A stretch of 40,297 nt of DNA. Source: Clostridiales bacterium (GTDB taxonomy: Bacteria; Bacillota; Clostridia; Oscillospirales; Oscillospiraceae). The stretch spans positions 1 through 40,297 of the forward strand of contig SFGJ01000019.1 of the NCBI GenBank assembly GCA_004557655.1, read 5' to 3'. The notes beneath the pieces were generated by a model. It made no database searches. It was not told where the DNA came from and was given only the letters and a program-made list of their open reading frames with translations. This document shows positions 23,300 through 32,064 of the stretch, piece after piece. Positions within the stretch are counted from its first letter, which is position 1; every line of letters begins with the position of its first letter. The position numbers and the translations under genes were made by a program.

Positions 23300-24637
23300 C
23301 TATTGCCTGCGGATGTAGGCCGGGGGGATCCCCAACAATTTCCGGTACTTAGTCACTGTTCGTCGGGCGGCGAAAAGTCTCTCTCCGGCCAGCAATTCAC
23401 TCAGGCGCTGATCGCTGAGGGGGTGTTTCCCGTCCTCCTCCCGAATATGCGTCATAATCCGTAGTCGCAGCATCTGCTCCGAGCATTGGCCGGCAGCGTC
23501 AACCGCATGGGGGAAGAAGTATTGCAGCGGATAGGTCCCCTGCCGGCATTGCAGATATTTCCCCTGCAAACAGCGGCCTATTGTGGATTCATGCATATCC
23601 AATTGGGCGGCCGCTTCTTTTTGTGTCAGCGGCGCAAGGTATGGTGTTGTTCCGCGGAAAAAGGACATCTGCGTCCTCAGGATCAGCTGAGCGCAGCGCT
23701 CCAGCGTTTTGTGCCGTCGCTCCAGACAGTCCATCACCCATCGGGCCTGCTTCATTTTTTCCCGAAGGAACCCTTTTGTTTCCGCGTCCGCTTCCTGCTT
23801 CAGCATTTTGCCATAGCTGTCGTTTATGCCAATGCGGGGCACATAGTAGTCATTGAGCACCACATGCGGTTCGCCAAACATTTCAACAACGAAAACATCC
23901 GGTATGATGTATGCCGTCTGTGTACTGTCTTCTCTCATAATGCGTCCCGGATAAGGTGATAGGGTCTCAATCAATTTCGCCGCCTGCTGTACTGCGCTGA
24001 TGTCCACATGGAGTATATCAGCCAGCATGCGCCAGCGCTTTTTCTCCAACACCCCCAAATGATTCTCTACCATACGCTGTGCCACTGTTGAATCCTGAGG
24101 CAGACGACGCAGCTGCAGCAGCAGACATTCCCGCAGATCACGTGCCGCAATACCTGACGGTTCCAAACTTTGCAGCGTCTCCACTGCCTGAGAAACCAGC
24201 TTCTCCGGCACCCCTAAGGCTAACACTGCATCAATATCCTCCTGTTCCAGATATCCGTTCTCGTCCAATGTTTGAATGAAGTAACAGCACAGTTCCCGCA
24301 AAGGCTGCGGTAAAGAGATGTGATCCAGTTGATCTATTAAAAAAGCGCTCAGCGAGGTCACAGCCGCATCCCATGCTCCGGGTTCCCGGTAGTGCTGCTC
24401 CTCGTCAGCAGTTCGGGTCGAAGTGCCCAGCCATGGAGCGTTGCAGAGCAATCCCTCAAATTCTCGCTGGGATTCCTGTTCCGGAAGACGATCCAGTATT
24501 GGATTTTCCTCCAGGACACCGTCCACATACTCTCGCAGTTCCTGCACATCCATCTGTAAAATCCGGGAGGATTGCAGCATCCGGGGAGAAAGGCGCATGG
24601 TCTGCTTCAGGTGCACATCCATCCTAATTCCAGGCAC
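23300..24637 (-). CDS. rpoN: RNA polymerase sigma-54 factor
   Basis: The protein (about 445 aa) has the sigma-54 layout: region I at the start (MRLSPRMLQSSRILQMDVQE), an acidic stretch (LEENPILDRLPEQE), the core-binding domain, an HTH (LTQKEAAAQLDMHESTIGRC) and the RpoN box ARRTVTKYRKLLGIPPAYI at the very end. It directs RNA polymerase to -24/-12 promoters and depends on an AAA+ activator. The start is uncertain: a GTG at 24637 lies 10 nt after aaaggag, and an ATG at 24622 is the next choice; a further upstream ATG at 24664 overlaps that site. Without the mobile region it would be convergent with the sigma-54 activator at 3259-4692. Confidence 0.95.
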   Translation of the reverse strand: MPGIRMDVHLKQTMRLSPRMLQSSRILQMDVQELREYVDGVLEENPILDRLPEQESQREFEGLLCNAPWLGTSTRTADEEQHYREPGAWDAAVTSLSAFLIDQLDHISLPQPLRELCCYFIQTLDENGYLEQEDIDAVLALGVPEKLVSQAVETLQSLEPSGIAARDLRECLLLQLRRLPQDSTVAQRMVENHLGVLEKKRWRMLADILHVDISAVQQAAKLIETLSPYPGRIMREDSTQTAYIIPDVFVVEMFGEPHVVLNDYYVPRIGINDSYGKMLKQEADAETKGFLREKMKQARWVMDCLERRHKTLERCAQLILRTQMSFFRGTTPYLAPLTQKEAAAQLDMHESTIGRCLQGKYLQCRQGTYPLQYFFPHAVDAAGQCSEQMLRLRIMTHIREEDGKHPLSDQRLSELLAGERLFAARRTVTKYRKLLGIPPAYIRRQ

Positions 24638-24860
24638 TCCGAAACATCTCCTTTCCAATACCACAACTTATTATACAACTATAAAGAGTATATCCGACTT
24701 CCCTGTTCGGTGCAATATGGCTGATACTACATTTTTTGTTTTCTCTGGTTTTGGAGTGTCTAATACGGGTGGACTCTTTGAAAGAGGAACCGAATGATTA
24801 ACTGATCGCTGCGGTTTGCGCAGTTCCAAGCACATTTTTATAGAATGAATACGCTCTCAT

Positions 24861-24875
24861 GTGAAACTGTTTCAC
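24861..24875. promoter_or_regulatory. LacI-type palindrome (operator candidate 1)
   Basis: GTGAAAC-T-GTTTCAC has perfect 7-bp arms. It lies about 85 bp upstream of the livK promoter. LacI-family operators often read TGAAA-CG-TTTCA, and a LacI regulator ends this gene cluster. Confidence 0.55.
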
Positions 24876-24945
24876 GAAAACGAAAATTGTTGCACAAACG
24901 AAACCGTAGAAATCTGTGGAAAAAAGAGAATATATTATTTATGAA

Positions 24946-24973
24946 TTGACAAAAAAGCTCACTGTGCTATATT
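24946..24973 (+). promoter_or_regulatory. Sigma-70 promoter of the transporter/catabolic cluster
   Basis: TTGACA (24946-24951) and TATATT (24968-24973) are 16 bp apart. This gives a leader of roughly 130 nt before livK. Confidence 0.65.
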
Positions 24974-25046
24974 AAGCACATAAAAAGTGCAACATGATTT
25001 GTTTTGCGCAATGAGCATTTTTGTATAAAACACTAATGCTTGCGAT

Positions 25047-25060
25047 GTGAAACGTTTCGC
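25047..25060. promoter_or_regulatory. LacI-type palindrome (operator candidate 2)
   Basis: GTGAAACGTTTCGC is a 14-bp dyad with central CG and one mismatch. It lies downstream of the -10 box, where a bound repressor would block transcription. The remainder of the 24665-25110 region shows no gene. Confidence 0.6.
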
Positions 25061-25110
25061 CTTGCGCTTTAAAGAGACTAAATCAACGTCAAAATTAAGG
25101 AGGAAACAAC

Positions 25111-26280
25111 ATGAAAAAATTCCTGGCAATTGTTCTGGCCCTTGTGATGGCACTGTCGCTGGTCGCTTGCGGTAACGATGGCAATTCCGATGACACACCG
25201 GGTACTGATACCATCAAGATCGGCTGGTATGGTCCCATGTCCGGTTCTGCTGCTTCCGTTGGTCTGTCTGGCGAGACTGCCGTCAAGCTGGCTGTAAAGC
25301 TGCAGAACGAAAAGGGCGGCCTGCTTGGTAAGCAGATCGAGCTGGTCGAGTACGATGACGAGGGCAAGTATGAAAACTCTGTGAAGTGCGCCACTCGACT
25401 GGTAGAGCAGGATGGCGTTTGCGCCGTGATCGGCTCTCACCTTTCTTCTTCCGTTCTGGCCACTTCCGATGTGACGGAAGCCGCGAAGATCATCCAGATC
25501 GGCACCGGCACATCCAACATTTGGACCAACATCGGCCTGAAGTACACCTTCCGTCCCACTGTTTGCTCCTCCCTGTTCAACAAGGACTGCTATGCCTCCA
25601 TGGTCACCATGGGCGCCACCAAGATCGCTTCTCTGTCTGCTGAGACCGAGTATGCGCAGGGCGCCACCGAGGCTGTTGAGGCTCTGATCAATGCGGATCC
25701 CAACATGGAAGTCGTAGCCCACGAGGGTTATACCTCCGGCGATACCGATTTCTCCGGTCAGATCACCAAGATGATGGCTGCCAATCCCGACGGCGTTCTG
25801 CTCAACGGCGGCGGTGAGGATCTGGGCAAGATCGTCAAGGCTCTGCGTATGCAGGGTTACGAAGGCTACATCTACGGCATTGAGTCTCTGGCTGATCAGC
25901 AGACCCTGGAGCTGGCCGGCGAATATGCAGACGGCGTTGTCTTCTCCTGCTGCTATTTCGTCCCTCAGAACATTGAAGATGCTGCCAATGACTTTGAGAA
26001 GGACTTCCTGACCAAGTACATGGCCGAGTACAATGAGCTGCCCGTTTCTGAGGTTGCTTACCGCGCATGGGATGGCGCTCACATCCTCTTCAAGGCTATT
26101 GAGGCTGCGGGCTCCACTGACGGTGACGCTGTGCGTGCAGCTATTCTGTCCACTCCCTTCGAGGGCATTGCCGGCAAGTTTGATTTCTCCGATGAATCCG
26201 GCGACGGCATCGTTTCCGGTACCACGTTCTATATCGACGGCGGAAAGATCGTCACTTTGGAGAAGTTCCTGAACAAGTAA
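25111..26280 (+). CDS. livK: HAAT (Liv-type) ABC transporter substrate-binding lipoprotein
   Basis: The 389-aa protein has a lipoprotein signal ending LVAC with the lipidated Cys at position 20, then a type I periplasmic-binding fold (DTIKIGWYGPMSGSAASVGL, GGLLGKQIELVEYDDEGKY, DTDFSGQITKMMAANPDGVL) of the Peripla_BP_6/LivK family. It captures the substrate outside the membrane for the LivHMGF complex. The family transports branched-chain amino acids but also amides and other small acids, so the sugar-acid genes downstream leave the substrate open. An aaggagg site precedes the ATG. A strong hairpin after the stop separates it from livH and would raise its dosage over the other subunits. Confidence 0.93.
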   Translation: MKKFLAIVLALVMALSLVACGNDGNSDDTPGTDTIKIGWYGPMSGSAASVGLSGETAVKLAVKLQNEKGGLLGKQIELVEYDDEGKYENSVKCATRLVEQDGVCAVIGSHLSSSVLATSDVTEAAKIIQIGTGTSNIWTNIGLKYTFRPTVCSSLFNKDCYASMVTMGATKIASLSAETEYAQGATEAVEALINADPNMEVVAHEGYTSGDTDFSGQITKMMAANPDGVLLNGGGEDLGKIVKALRMQGYEGYIYGIESLADQQTLELAGEYADGVVFSCCYFVPQNIEDAANDFEKDFLTKYMAEYNELPVSEVAYRAWDGAHILFKAIEAAGSTDGDAVRAAILSTPFEGIAGKFDFSDESGDGIVSGTTFYIDGGKIVTLEKFLNK

Positions 26281-26316
26281 TTATGGTTTCGCTTTTTGAA
26301 ACCCTAAAGACCTGAA

Positions 26317-26364
26317 ATAAGAATGGGGGATAGGGTCAGCTGGCTGATACTCCCCCATTCTTAT
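26317..26364 (+). terminator. Strong hairpin between livK and livH (attenuating terminator)
   Basis: ATAAGAATGGGGGA and its exact reverse complement (26351-26364) form a 14-bp stem with a 20-base loop. The sequence after it is only moderately T-rich, so partial read-through to livH is expected. Confidence 0.7.
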
Positions 26365-26419
26365 CTTATATTTCCCATGACCGTAGAAACCGTAATAAAC
26401 TGGAAGGAGACAATCTATC

Positions 26420-27292
26420 ATGCTCTTGTCATTGACAATTAACTCCCTCGTCATTGGCAGTGTCTATGGCCTGATTGCGTTGGGTTACAGTTTGATCTAT
26501 TCAGCGTCCGGACTGATGACATTCTGCCAGGGCGAGGTGCTGATGTTCGGCGCATTCGTTGGCCTGACATTTTATCGGTACTTAAAACTGCCTTTTGCGG
26601 TCGCTCTGATTGCGACGATGCTTATCATGTTCGTTCTCGGCATGATGATTGAGAGATTCCTGATTCGTCCGATTTTGGCAAAAAATGCAAAAGATATTTA
26701 TGTTGTTTTGGCAACCATCGCACTGGGCATCGTGCTCATGAACTCCGCGCAGCACCTGTGGGGTACCACCGCTGTGGAATTCCCCGCGATTTTTGGCGTG
26801 GATGTTATTACGATCTTTGGCACCCGCGTGCAGCCTGAGGCCTTTGTGTGTATCTTCGTTGGAGTCGTCGGTATGCTGGGCATCCACTTCTTCATGAACA
26901 AGTCCAAGTTCGGTACCTGTATGCGGGCTGCCGCTATGAATCCGCTGGCTTCCCGCTCTGTGGGTATTAACGTGGATATGACCACCGGTGTCACCTGGGG
27001 CCTTGCCTGTGCATTGGCCAGCGTGGCCGGTATTCTCATTGGGCCTGTGCAGGGCGTTAGCTTAAGCATGGGCGCTACCATTGGCACAAAGGCGTTTGCC
27101 TCTGCCGTTATCGGCGGCTACGGCAATATGTACGGTGCCATTCTCGGCGGTGTGATCGTCGGCTTCGTTGAGACATTCTCCGCTGTGTTCATTTCTTCTG
27201 ACTATAAAGACTTCATTACCTTCGGAATGTTGGCTCTGTGCATGGTGTTTATGCCCAGAGGCATTTTGAAGGGCGATGTCTATGATCGATAA
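26420..27292 (+). CDS. livH: Liv-type ABC transporter permease
   Basis: The 290-aa membrane protein belongs to the BPD_transp_2/LivH family, with about eight hydrophobic segments (SLVIGSVYGLIALGYSLIYS, GEVLMFGAFVGLTFYRYLKL) and the family motifs SRSVGINVDMTTGVTWGLAC and KAFASAVIGGYGNMYGAILG, the latter contacting the ATPases. It forms half of the translocation channel with LivM. A ggaggaga-type site precedes the ATG, after the hairpin that follows livK. Confidence 0.93.
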   Translation: MLLSLTINSLVIGSVYGLIALGYSLIYSASGLMTFCQGEVLMFGAFVGLTFYRYLKLPFAVALIATMLIMFVLGMMIERFLIRPILAKNAKDIYVVLATIALGIVLMNSAQHLWGTTAVEFPAIFGVDVITIFGTRVQPEAFVCIFVGVVGMLGIHFFMNKSKFGTCMRAAAMNPLASRSVGINVDMTTGVTWGLACALASVAGILIGPVQGVSLSMGATIGTKAFASAVIGGYGNMYGAILGGVIVGFVETFSAVFISSDYKDFITFGMLALCMVFMPRGILKGDVYDR

Positions 27293-27313
27293 CCGTACGG
27301 AGGAGGAGAAAAA

Positions 27314-28294
27314 ATGTCATTAATTAAGAAAGTACCTTCCTATGTATGGGCACTGTTATTCGGTGCGCTGCTCATTTTGTTCATCAGACAGAGCGTTTAC
27401 TATCAAACGATCTTTGTCCTCTGCGCGATCTATTCCATCGCGGTGTCCGGCCTGGATATCCTCTTCGGTTATTCCGGACAGATCGCTTTGGGTCATGCCA
27501 TGTTCTATGCGTCCGGTGCGTATACCTCTGCGATTCTGACAGTGAACTTCGGCTGGGACCCCTGGCTCGCTATGCTGGCCGGTGTGGTGGTCACCATCAT
27601 CTTGGCGGCGATTGTTGCCATTCCGGCGTCTAACTTGGTCCATCAGTTCCTGGCTCTGCTGACCATTGCCGCGGGCAATATGATGCATGTGTTCCTGTGT
27701 AAGGCCACGAATGTGACCAATGCCATGAAGGGCATCCGCCAGATCCCCAAATTGTCCATTTTCGGCTATGAGCTCAGATCCAAGTTTGCCTTTGCGATTT
27801 TCGCGTTCATCATGCTGGTTATCTTCCTGTTCATCAAGCAGCGTATCGTGAAATCCTCCAGCGGCCGCGCGTTTATGGCCATCCGTGAGAATACGGTTGC
27901 AGCCGGCGGTATGGGCATCAATGTGCGGAAGTACAAGATCATGGCCTTTGTGATCAGTGCTGTGTTCGCCAGCGTGGCAGGCTCTATGTATGCGCATTTC
28001 ATCAGTTTCATCAGCCCGGAAGGCTTCAGCAACACCACCTCTACATTGCTGATGACGATGCTGCTGTTCGGCGGCATGGGTAACCCGGTCGGCCCGGTAT
28101 TCGGTGCGTCGATCATTGCGATACTCAATGAATCTCTGCAGAGTTTCAGCACGTACAAAACCTTGATTTACGGCGCGCTGATCATGGTCTCTGTGCTGTT
28201 TATGCCGCGTGGCTGTTATGGTGTCGGACAGGATCTGATCGCGTGGGTCAAGCATACTGTCAGAAAGCGGGGTAAGAAAAATGCTGAAAATTGA
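27314..28294 (+). CDS. livM: Liv-type ABC transporter permease, second subunit
   Basis: The 326-aa protein is the LivM partner, with hydrophobic segments such as ALLFGALLILFIRQSVYYQT and VSGLDILFGYSGQIALGHAM, the motif GRAFMAIRENTVAAGGMGIN and GGMGNPVGPVFGASIIAILN. It lies 21 nt after livH with a ggaggagg site. Its end overlaps livG by 14 nt. The C-terminal tail is basic (KHTVRKRGKKNAEN). Confidence 0.93.
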   Translation: MSLIKKVPSYVWALLFGALLILFIRQSVYYQTIFVLCAIYSIAVSGLDILFGYSGQIALGHAMFYASGAYTSAILTVNFGWDPWLAMLAGVVVTIILAAIVAIPASNLVHQFLALLTIAAGNMMHVFLCKATNVTNAMKGIRQIPKLSIFGYELRSKFAFAIFAFIMLVIFLFIKQRIVKSSSGRAFMAIRENTVAAGGMGINVRKYKIMAFVISAVFASVAGSMYAHFISFISPEGFSNTTSTLLMTMLLFGGMGNPVGPVFGASIIAILNESLQSFSTYKTLIYGALIMVSVLFMPRGCYGVGQDLIAWVKHTVRKRGKKNAEN

Positions 28295-29045
28295 TCAGGC
28301 AACAATCAAGTTCGGCGGCCTGACCGCTGTTGATAATGTGTCCTTTGAAGTACATGACGGCGCGATTTTTGGCCTTATCGGCCCCAACGGTGCCGGTAAG
28401 ACAACGCTTTTCAACATCATCTCCGGCGTGTATGCGCCTACCTCCGGCAAGGTGTTTTTGGGCGACGAGGATATCACGGGCTTGAGACCCTATCAGATCT
28501 GCCGGAAGGGGATCGCGAGAACATACCAGAACATCAATCTGTTCCACAACATGACCACCATGGAAAACGTGAAGATTGGCTGCCATCACAAGTCCAAGTC
28601 CAATCTGTTTTCCGATATTGTTCGCACCAAGGGCCAGAGAGAAGAAGAAAAGGCTATTGAGCAAAAATGCTTGGAACTTCTGCGTTTCGTTGGTCTGGAG
28701 GACAAAAAGGATTTTCTGTCCAAGAACCTTTCCTATGGCGATCAGCGCCGCGTTGAGATCGCCCGTGCAATGGCAACGGAGCCCAAACTCCTGCTCCTGG
28801 ACGAGCCGGCGGCCGGTATGAATTCGGCCGAGAAGGTAGAACTAACGGAACTGATCCGCAAGATCAACGACCGCGGTATAACCGTTCTGCTGGTGGAGCA
28901 CGACATGAAACTGGTGATGAATGTCACCCACGAGATCAGCGTTCTGAACTTCGGCAAAAAGATCGCGCAGGGTTCTCCGAAAGAGATCCAGGAAAATCCG
29001 GATGTTATTGAAGCGTATTTGGGAGGTGGCCTCGTTGGCGAATAA
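28281..29045 (+). CDS. livG: Liv-type ABC transporter ATPase (LivG)
   Basis: The 254-aa ATPase has Walker A GPNGAGKTT, signature LSYGDQRRVEIARAMA, Walker B LLLLDEPAAGMN and H-loop VLLVEHDMKLVM, all intact. It powers the transporter with LivF. It overlaps livM at its start and livF at its end, so livMGF are translationally coupled. Confidence 0.94.
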   Translation: MLKIDQATIKFGGLTAVDNVSFEVHDGAIFGLIGPNGAGKTTLFNIISGVYAPTSGKVFLGDEDITGLRPYQICRKGIARTYQNINLFHNMTTMENVKIGCHHKSKSNLFSDIVRTKGQREEEKAIEQKCLELLRFVGLEDKKDFLSKNLSYGDQRRVEIARAMATEPKLLLLDEPAAGMNSAEKVELTELIRKINDRGITVLLVEHDMKLVMNVTHEISVLNFGKKIAQGSPKEIQENPDVIEAYLGGGLVGE

Positions 29046-29757
29046 AATTCTGGAAGTCGAAAACTTTTCCTATTCCTACGGGAAGATCAAAGCGGTTGAT
29101 GGCATTTCTTTCTATGTCAATGAGGGAGAGATTGTCACTTTGATCGGCAGTAACGGTGCCGGTAAGACCACCACGCTGCACACTATTTCCGGCTTGATTC
29201 GGGGCGGCGGAAGCGGCTCTATTAAGCTCAACGGCCAGGAGATTCTCGGGCAGAAGGCCCATAAGATCACCGGCATGGGCATTGCGCAGTGTCTGGAAGG
29301 CCGTCAGGTTTTTTCCCACCTGACGGTTAAGGAAAACTTGGCGATGGGCGCGTTCCTCCGCAATGACAGCAAGGAGCTTAAACGCGACTGGGAGTATGTG
29401 TACAGCCTGTTCCCCAGACTCAAGGAGCGTGAAAAGCAGCTTGCGGGCACCCTGTCCGGCGGCGAGCAGCAGATGCTGGCCGTTGGCCGCGGTCTGATGA
29501 TGAACCCCAAGATCCTCATGATGGATGAGCCTTCCCTGGGCCTTGCTCCCATCGTTGTCAACGGCATTTTTGAGATCATCAAAAAAATCAACGCAGACGG
29601 TACGACTATTCTGCTGGTTGAGCAGAACTCGAACGCAGCTCTGAGTGTGGCACACCGCGGCTATGTCATGGAAACCGGCCATATCATCATGTCTGACACA
29701 GCGGAGAATTTGCGGAAGAACGAGGCTGTGCGCAAGGCATATTTGGGTATTGAATAG
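29035..29757 (+). CDS. livF: Liv-type ABC transporter ATPase (LivF)
   Basis: The 240-aa ATPase has Walker A GSNGAGKTTT, signature LSGGEQQMLAVGRG, Walker B ILMMDEPSLGLAP and ILLVEQNSNAALS. I chose the TTG at 29035, with gggaggtgg just upstream, giving MANKILEVENFSY; a longer frame from 29002 lies inside livG. It overlaps the livG stop by 11 nt. Confidence 0.92.
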   Translation: MANKILEVENFSYSYGKIKAVDGISFYVNEGEIVTLIGSNGAGKTTTLHTISGLIRGGGSGSIKLNGQEILGQKAHKITGMGIAQCLEGRQVFSHLTVKENLAMGAFLRNDSKELKRDWEYVYSLFPRLKEREKQLAGTLSGGEQQMLAVGRGLMMNPKILMMDEPSLGLAPIVVNGIFEIIKKINADGTTILLVEQNSNAALSVAHRGYVMETGHIIMSDTAENLRKNEAVRKAYLGIE

Positions 29758-29776
29758 GAACAAAGAAGGCGGAAAT

Positions 29777-31210
29777 ATGAGTTTATTGCAAGAACTTCGG
29801 GAAAATGGGGACTTTATCCGGATCTATGATCAGTCCTGGCACCAACTTGCGAACGGTGAACTGGTTATGGTCAGCGATGGTGTCGAGCGATATCTCGCTG
29901 TTTCCGGAGATATCTCCTCCCACTTTCATGGCGTTAGAAAAAGCGGTTACTTGCTTTGCCCCACAAACCATGAAAACCGCCTGGCGCTCAACGAACTTCT
30001 GCCGTTTACGGCTCCGGTCTCCTTCGGCCGGGAGGGAAGCACCTTTGGCTTCGGTGACCGACTGGGTTTTGCCAATACGGCGCAGATCCGTGCGGTTCGA
30101 AAGACGAATGTTCGCCCGGTTTTGGCGCAGCAGAGTTTACGCGAACTGCAGCTGACCTCTCGCAGCATTGAGCAGGTGATTGATGCCGCGGCATATGCCG
30201 TGCTGCAGGAAAATTACCGGGCAGGCTATGCCTGCGACGGCGATCATCTCAAGACGCCAGAGGAGGTGAAGGCCGGTATTGCAAGCGGGGCAACGATGAT
30301 AACCCTGGATTGTTCGCTGGTGCTGCAGCCGCTGGCTGATCAAACGGACGAGCAGTGGGCGGCATTTTACAATGGCCTGCCGGAACAGCGCAGAGCACGG
30401 GACAGAGCGGATTACCTTGAAAACGACGTCGCCGATACCCTGGGTCTGCACTTTGATGTCGTGACGCTGGCCAAACTTCATTGGGTGTATGCGGCAGCAA
30501 ACGCACTGATCCGAGATGTGTATTTCTCTGCATTGCTCCCTGCCGGGCGCCCCATTGATTTTGAGATCTCTCTTGATGAGACGGTGGAAACTACCACACC
30601 GGAAGCGCACTTCTTTGTTGCCCGGGAGATGGAGCGGGAAAAAGTTGTGGCAACCAGCGTTGCGCCGAAATTTGTCGGCGAGTTCCAGAAAGCCATTGAA
30701 TATATCGGCGATCTGGATGAACTGCGGGCAACGATGTCGGTCCACGCGGCCATTGCGGAGTATTTCGGATACCGCTTGTCTTTGCACAGCGGTAGTGAAA
30801 AATTTGCGGTGCTGCCGCTGATCGCGGAGCTGACGCACGGTCACTATCATGTAAAAACCTCGGGCACGAGTTGGCTGGAGGTGGTAGAGGTCATCTCGAA
30901 ACACGCTCCGGCATTGTACAGAAAGATGCATACGCTGGCCCTGGAGGGCATTGACGAAGCAAAGAGGTCTTATGTGGTGCATTGCGATGTGCAAAAGGTC
31001 CGGCCTTTGTGCGAGGTATCCGATGAGGAACTCCCGGAATATCTGCTGCATAATGACTCGCGTCAGTTGATGCATATCACCTATGGCTACATACTCAGAC
31101 ACGAGGATGTGCATCAAGAAATCCTGCATTTTCTGAAAACTAATCGGGCGCTCTATGAGGCAGAGGCGGAAGAATTGTATGATCGGCATTTTTCCGCGCT
31201 TCGTGCCTGA
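29777..31210 (+). CDS. UxaE-like tagaturonate/fructuronate epimerase family protein
   Basis: The 477-aa protein matches the UxaE (tagaturonate epimerase) family in length and motifs: STFGFGDRLGFANTAQIRAV, RPVLAQQSLRELQLTSRS, YACDGDHLKTPEEVKAGIAS, ATMITLDCSLVL, HSGSEKFAVLPLIAELTHGH and SRQLMHITYGYIL. Family knowledge: UxaE interconverts D-tagaturonate and D-fructuronate by C4 epimerization in the galacturonate pathway. The substrate here may be related rather than identical, because uronate isomerase and mannonate genes are not in the window. The ATG at 29777 follows ggcgg; a longer frame overlaps livF. It starts the catabolic part of the cluster, 19 nt after livF. Confidence 0.82.
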   Translation: MSLLQELRENGDFIRIYDQSWHQLANGELVMVSDGVERYLAVSGDISSHFHGVRKSGYLLCPTNHENRLALNELLPFTAPVSFGREGSTFGFGDRLGFANTAQIRAVRKTNVRPVLAQQSLRELQLTSRSIEQVIDAAAYAVLQENYRAGYACDGDHLKTPEEVKAGIASGATMITLDCSLVLQPLADQTDEQWAAFYNGLPEQRRARDRADYLENDVADTLGLHFDVVTLAKLHWVYAAANALIRDVYFSALLPAGRPIDFEISLDETVETTTPEAHFFVAREMEREKVVATSVAPKFVGEFQKAIEYIGDLDELRATMSVHAAIAEYFGYRLSLHSGSEKFAVLPLIAELTHGHYHVKTSGTSWLEVVEVISKHAPALYRKMHTLALEGIDEAKRSYVVHCDVQKVRPLCEVSDEELPEYLLHNDSRQLMHITYGYILRHEDVHQEILHFLKTNRALYEAEAEELYDRHFSALRA

Positions 31211-31229
31211 TCGCCCAAGGAGGAAACAA

Positions 31230-32051
31230 ATGAGGACTTGGAAGTACGGTGTTTCTTTTGCAGAGCATACGCCGCTGACGGCACCCCTGCCGCTGGAGGG
31301 AGATCTGTATGAAAACATGAAAAAGGCACGCGCCTATGGCTACGATGCGGTGGAGTTTCATACTCGTGAAACCTATGTGTTTGATTACGACCGCATTTGC
31401 TCCATGCGAGCGGGCGGTGAAGGCGATGTGCGTATTTTGGTCACGGGGCGTCTTTGCACGGAGGGGGGATATTCTCTCCTGGATGCGGAAGAAAGCAGCG
31501 TCTGTTATGCCATTGAGCATCTGAAAATGTACGTGGATAAGGCGAGCGTGTTGGGTGCGGATATCGTTTTGGGCTGGATCAAGGGCAAGGTCCCTGCCGG
31601 TGCGGATCGTGACGCGACCATGGCTGTTTTGGCCCAGAGACTCCGCCAGATCAATGATTACGGCAAAGAGAAGGGCGTAAAGATACTGCTGGAAGTTATT
31701 AACCGCTATGAGACCAATATTTTTAACACAGCGAAAGAGACCCTGGACTTTTTCCACCAATACCGGCTCGATAACTGCTATGTCCACCTGGATACTTTCC
31801 ATATGAACATTGAGGAAGCGGATATGTGTGCTGCTATCCGGCTGTGCGGCCATCGCTTGGGATATCTCCATGTGGCGGACAACACCCGGACATATCCCGG
31901 CAGCGGGGCGTTGGACTTCAAGGCCATTCTGAAAGCCTTGGAGGACATCCACTACACCGGGTTCGTTACGGTGGAGTGTTTGCCGCAGCCTGACCGGGAG
32001 GCCGCGGCTAAAAAAGCTATTGAGCACCTGGTAGCTTGTGAACCGAACTGA
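31230..32051 (+). CDS. TIM-barrel sugar epimerase (tagatose/psicose 3-epimerase-like)
   Basis: The 273-aa protein belongs to the xylose isomerase-like/AP endonuclease 2 superfamily. The metal ligands expected for ketose 3-epimerases are present: Glu in LLEVINRYETNIFNT, Asp in NCYVHLDTFHMNIEE, His in GYLHVADNTRTYPGSG and Glu in FVTVECLPQP. It would epimerize or isomerize a sugar or sugar acid in the cytoplasm. An aaggagg site precedes the ATG at 31230. It lies 19 nt after the UxaE-like gene, which suggests consecutive steps. Confidence 0.87.
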   Translation: MRTWKYGVSFAEHTPLTAPLPLEGDLYENMKKARAYGYDAVEFHTRETYVFDYDRICSMRAGGEGDVRILVTGRLCTEGGYSLLDAEESSVCYAIEHLKMYVDKASVLGADIVLGWIKGKVPAGADRDATMAVLAQRLRQINDYGKEKGVKILLEVINRYETNIFNTAKETLDFFHQYRLDNCYVHLDTFHMNIEEADMCAAIRLCGHRLGYLHVADNTRTYPGSGALDFKAILKALEDIHYTGFVTVECLPQPDREAAAKKAIEHLVACEPN

Positions 32052-32064
32052 AAGAGGGATGACC

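Noticed and set aside
25078..26082. 334-aa open frame on the minus strand
   Set aside because: It is the complement of livK, with low-complexity composition and no ribosome site.
30137..31318. 393-aa open frame on the minus strand
   Set aside because: It mirrors the UxaE-like gene, which has family motifs, spacing and ribosome site.
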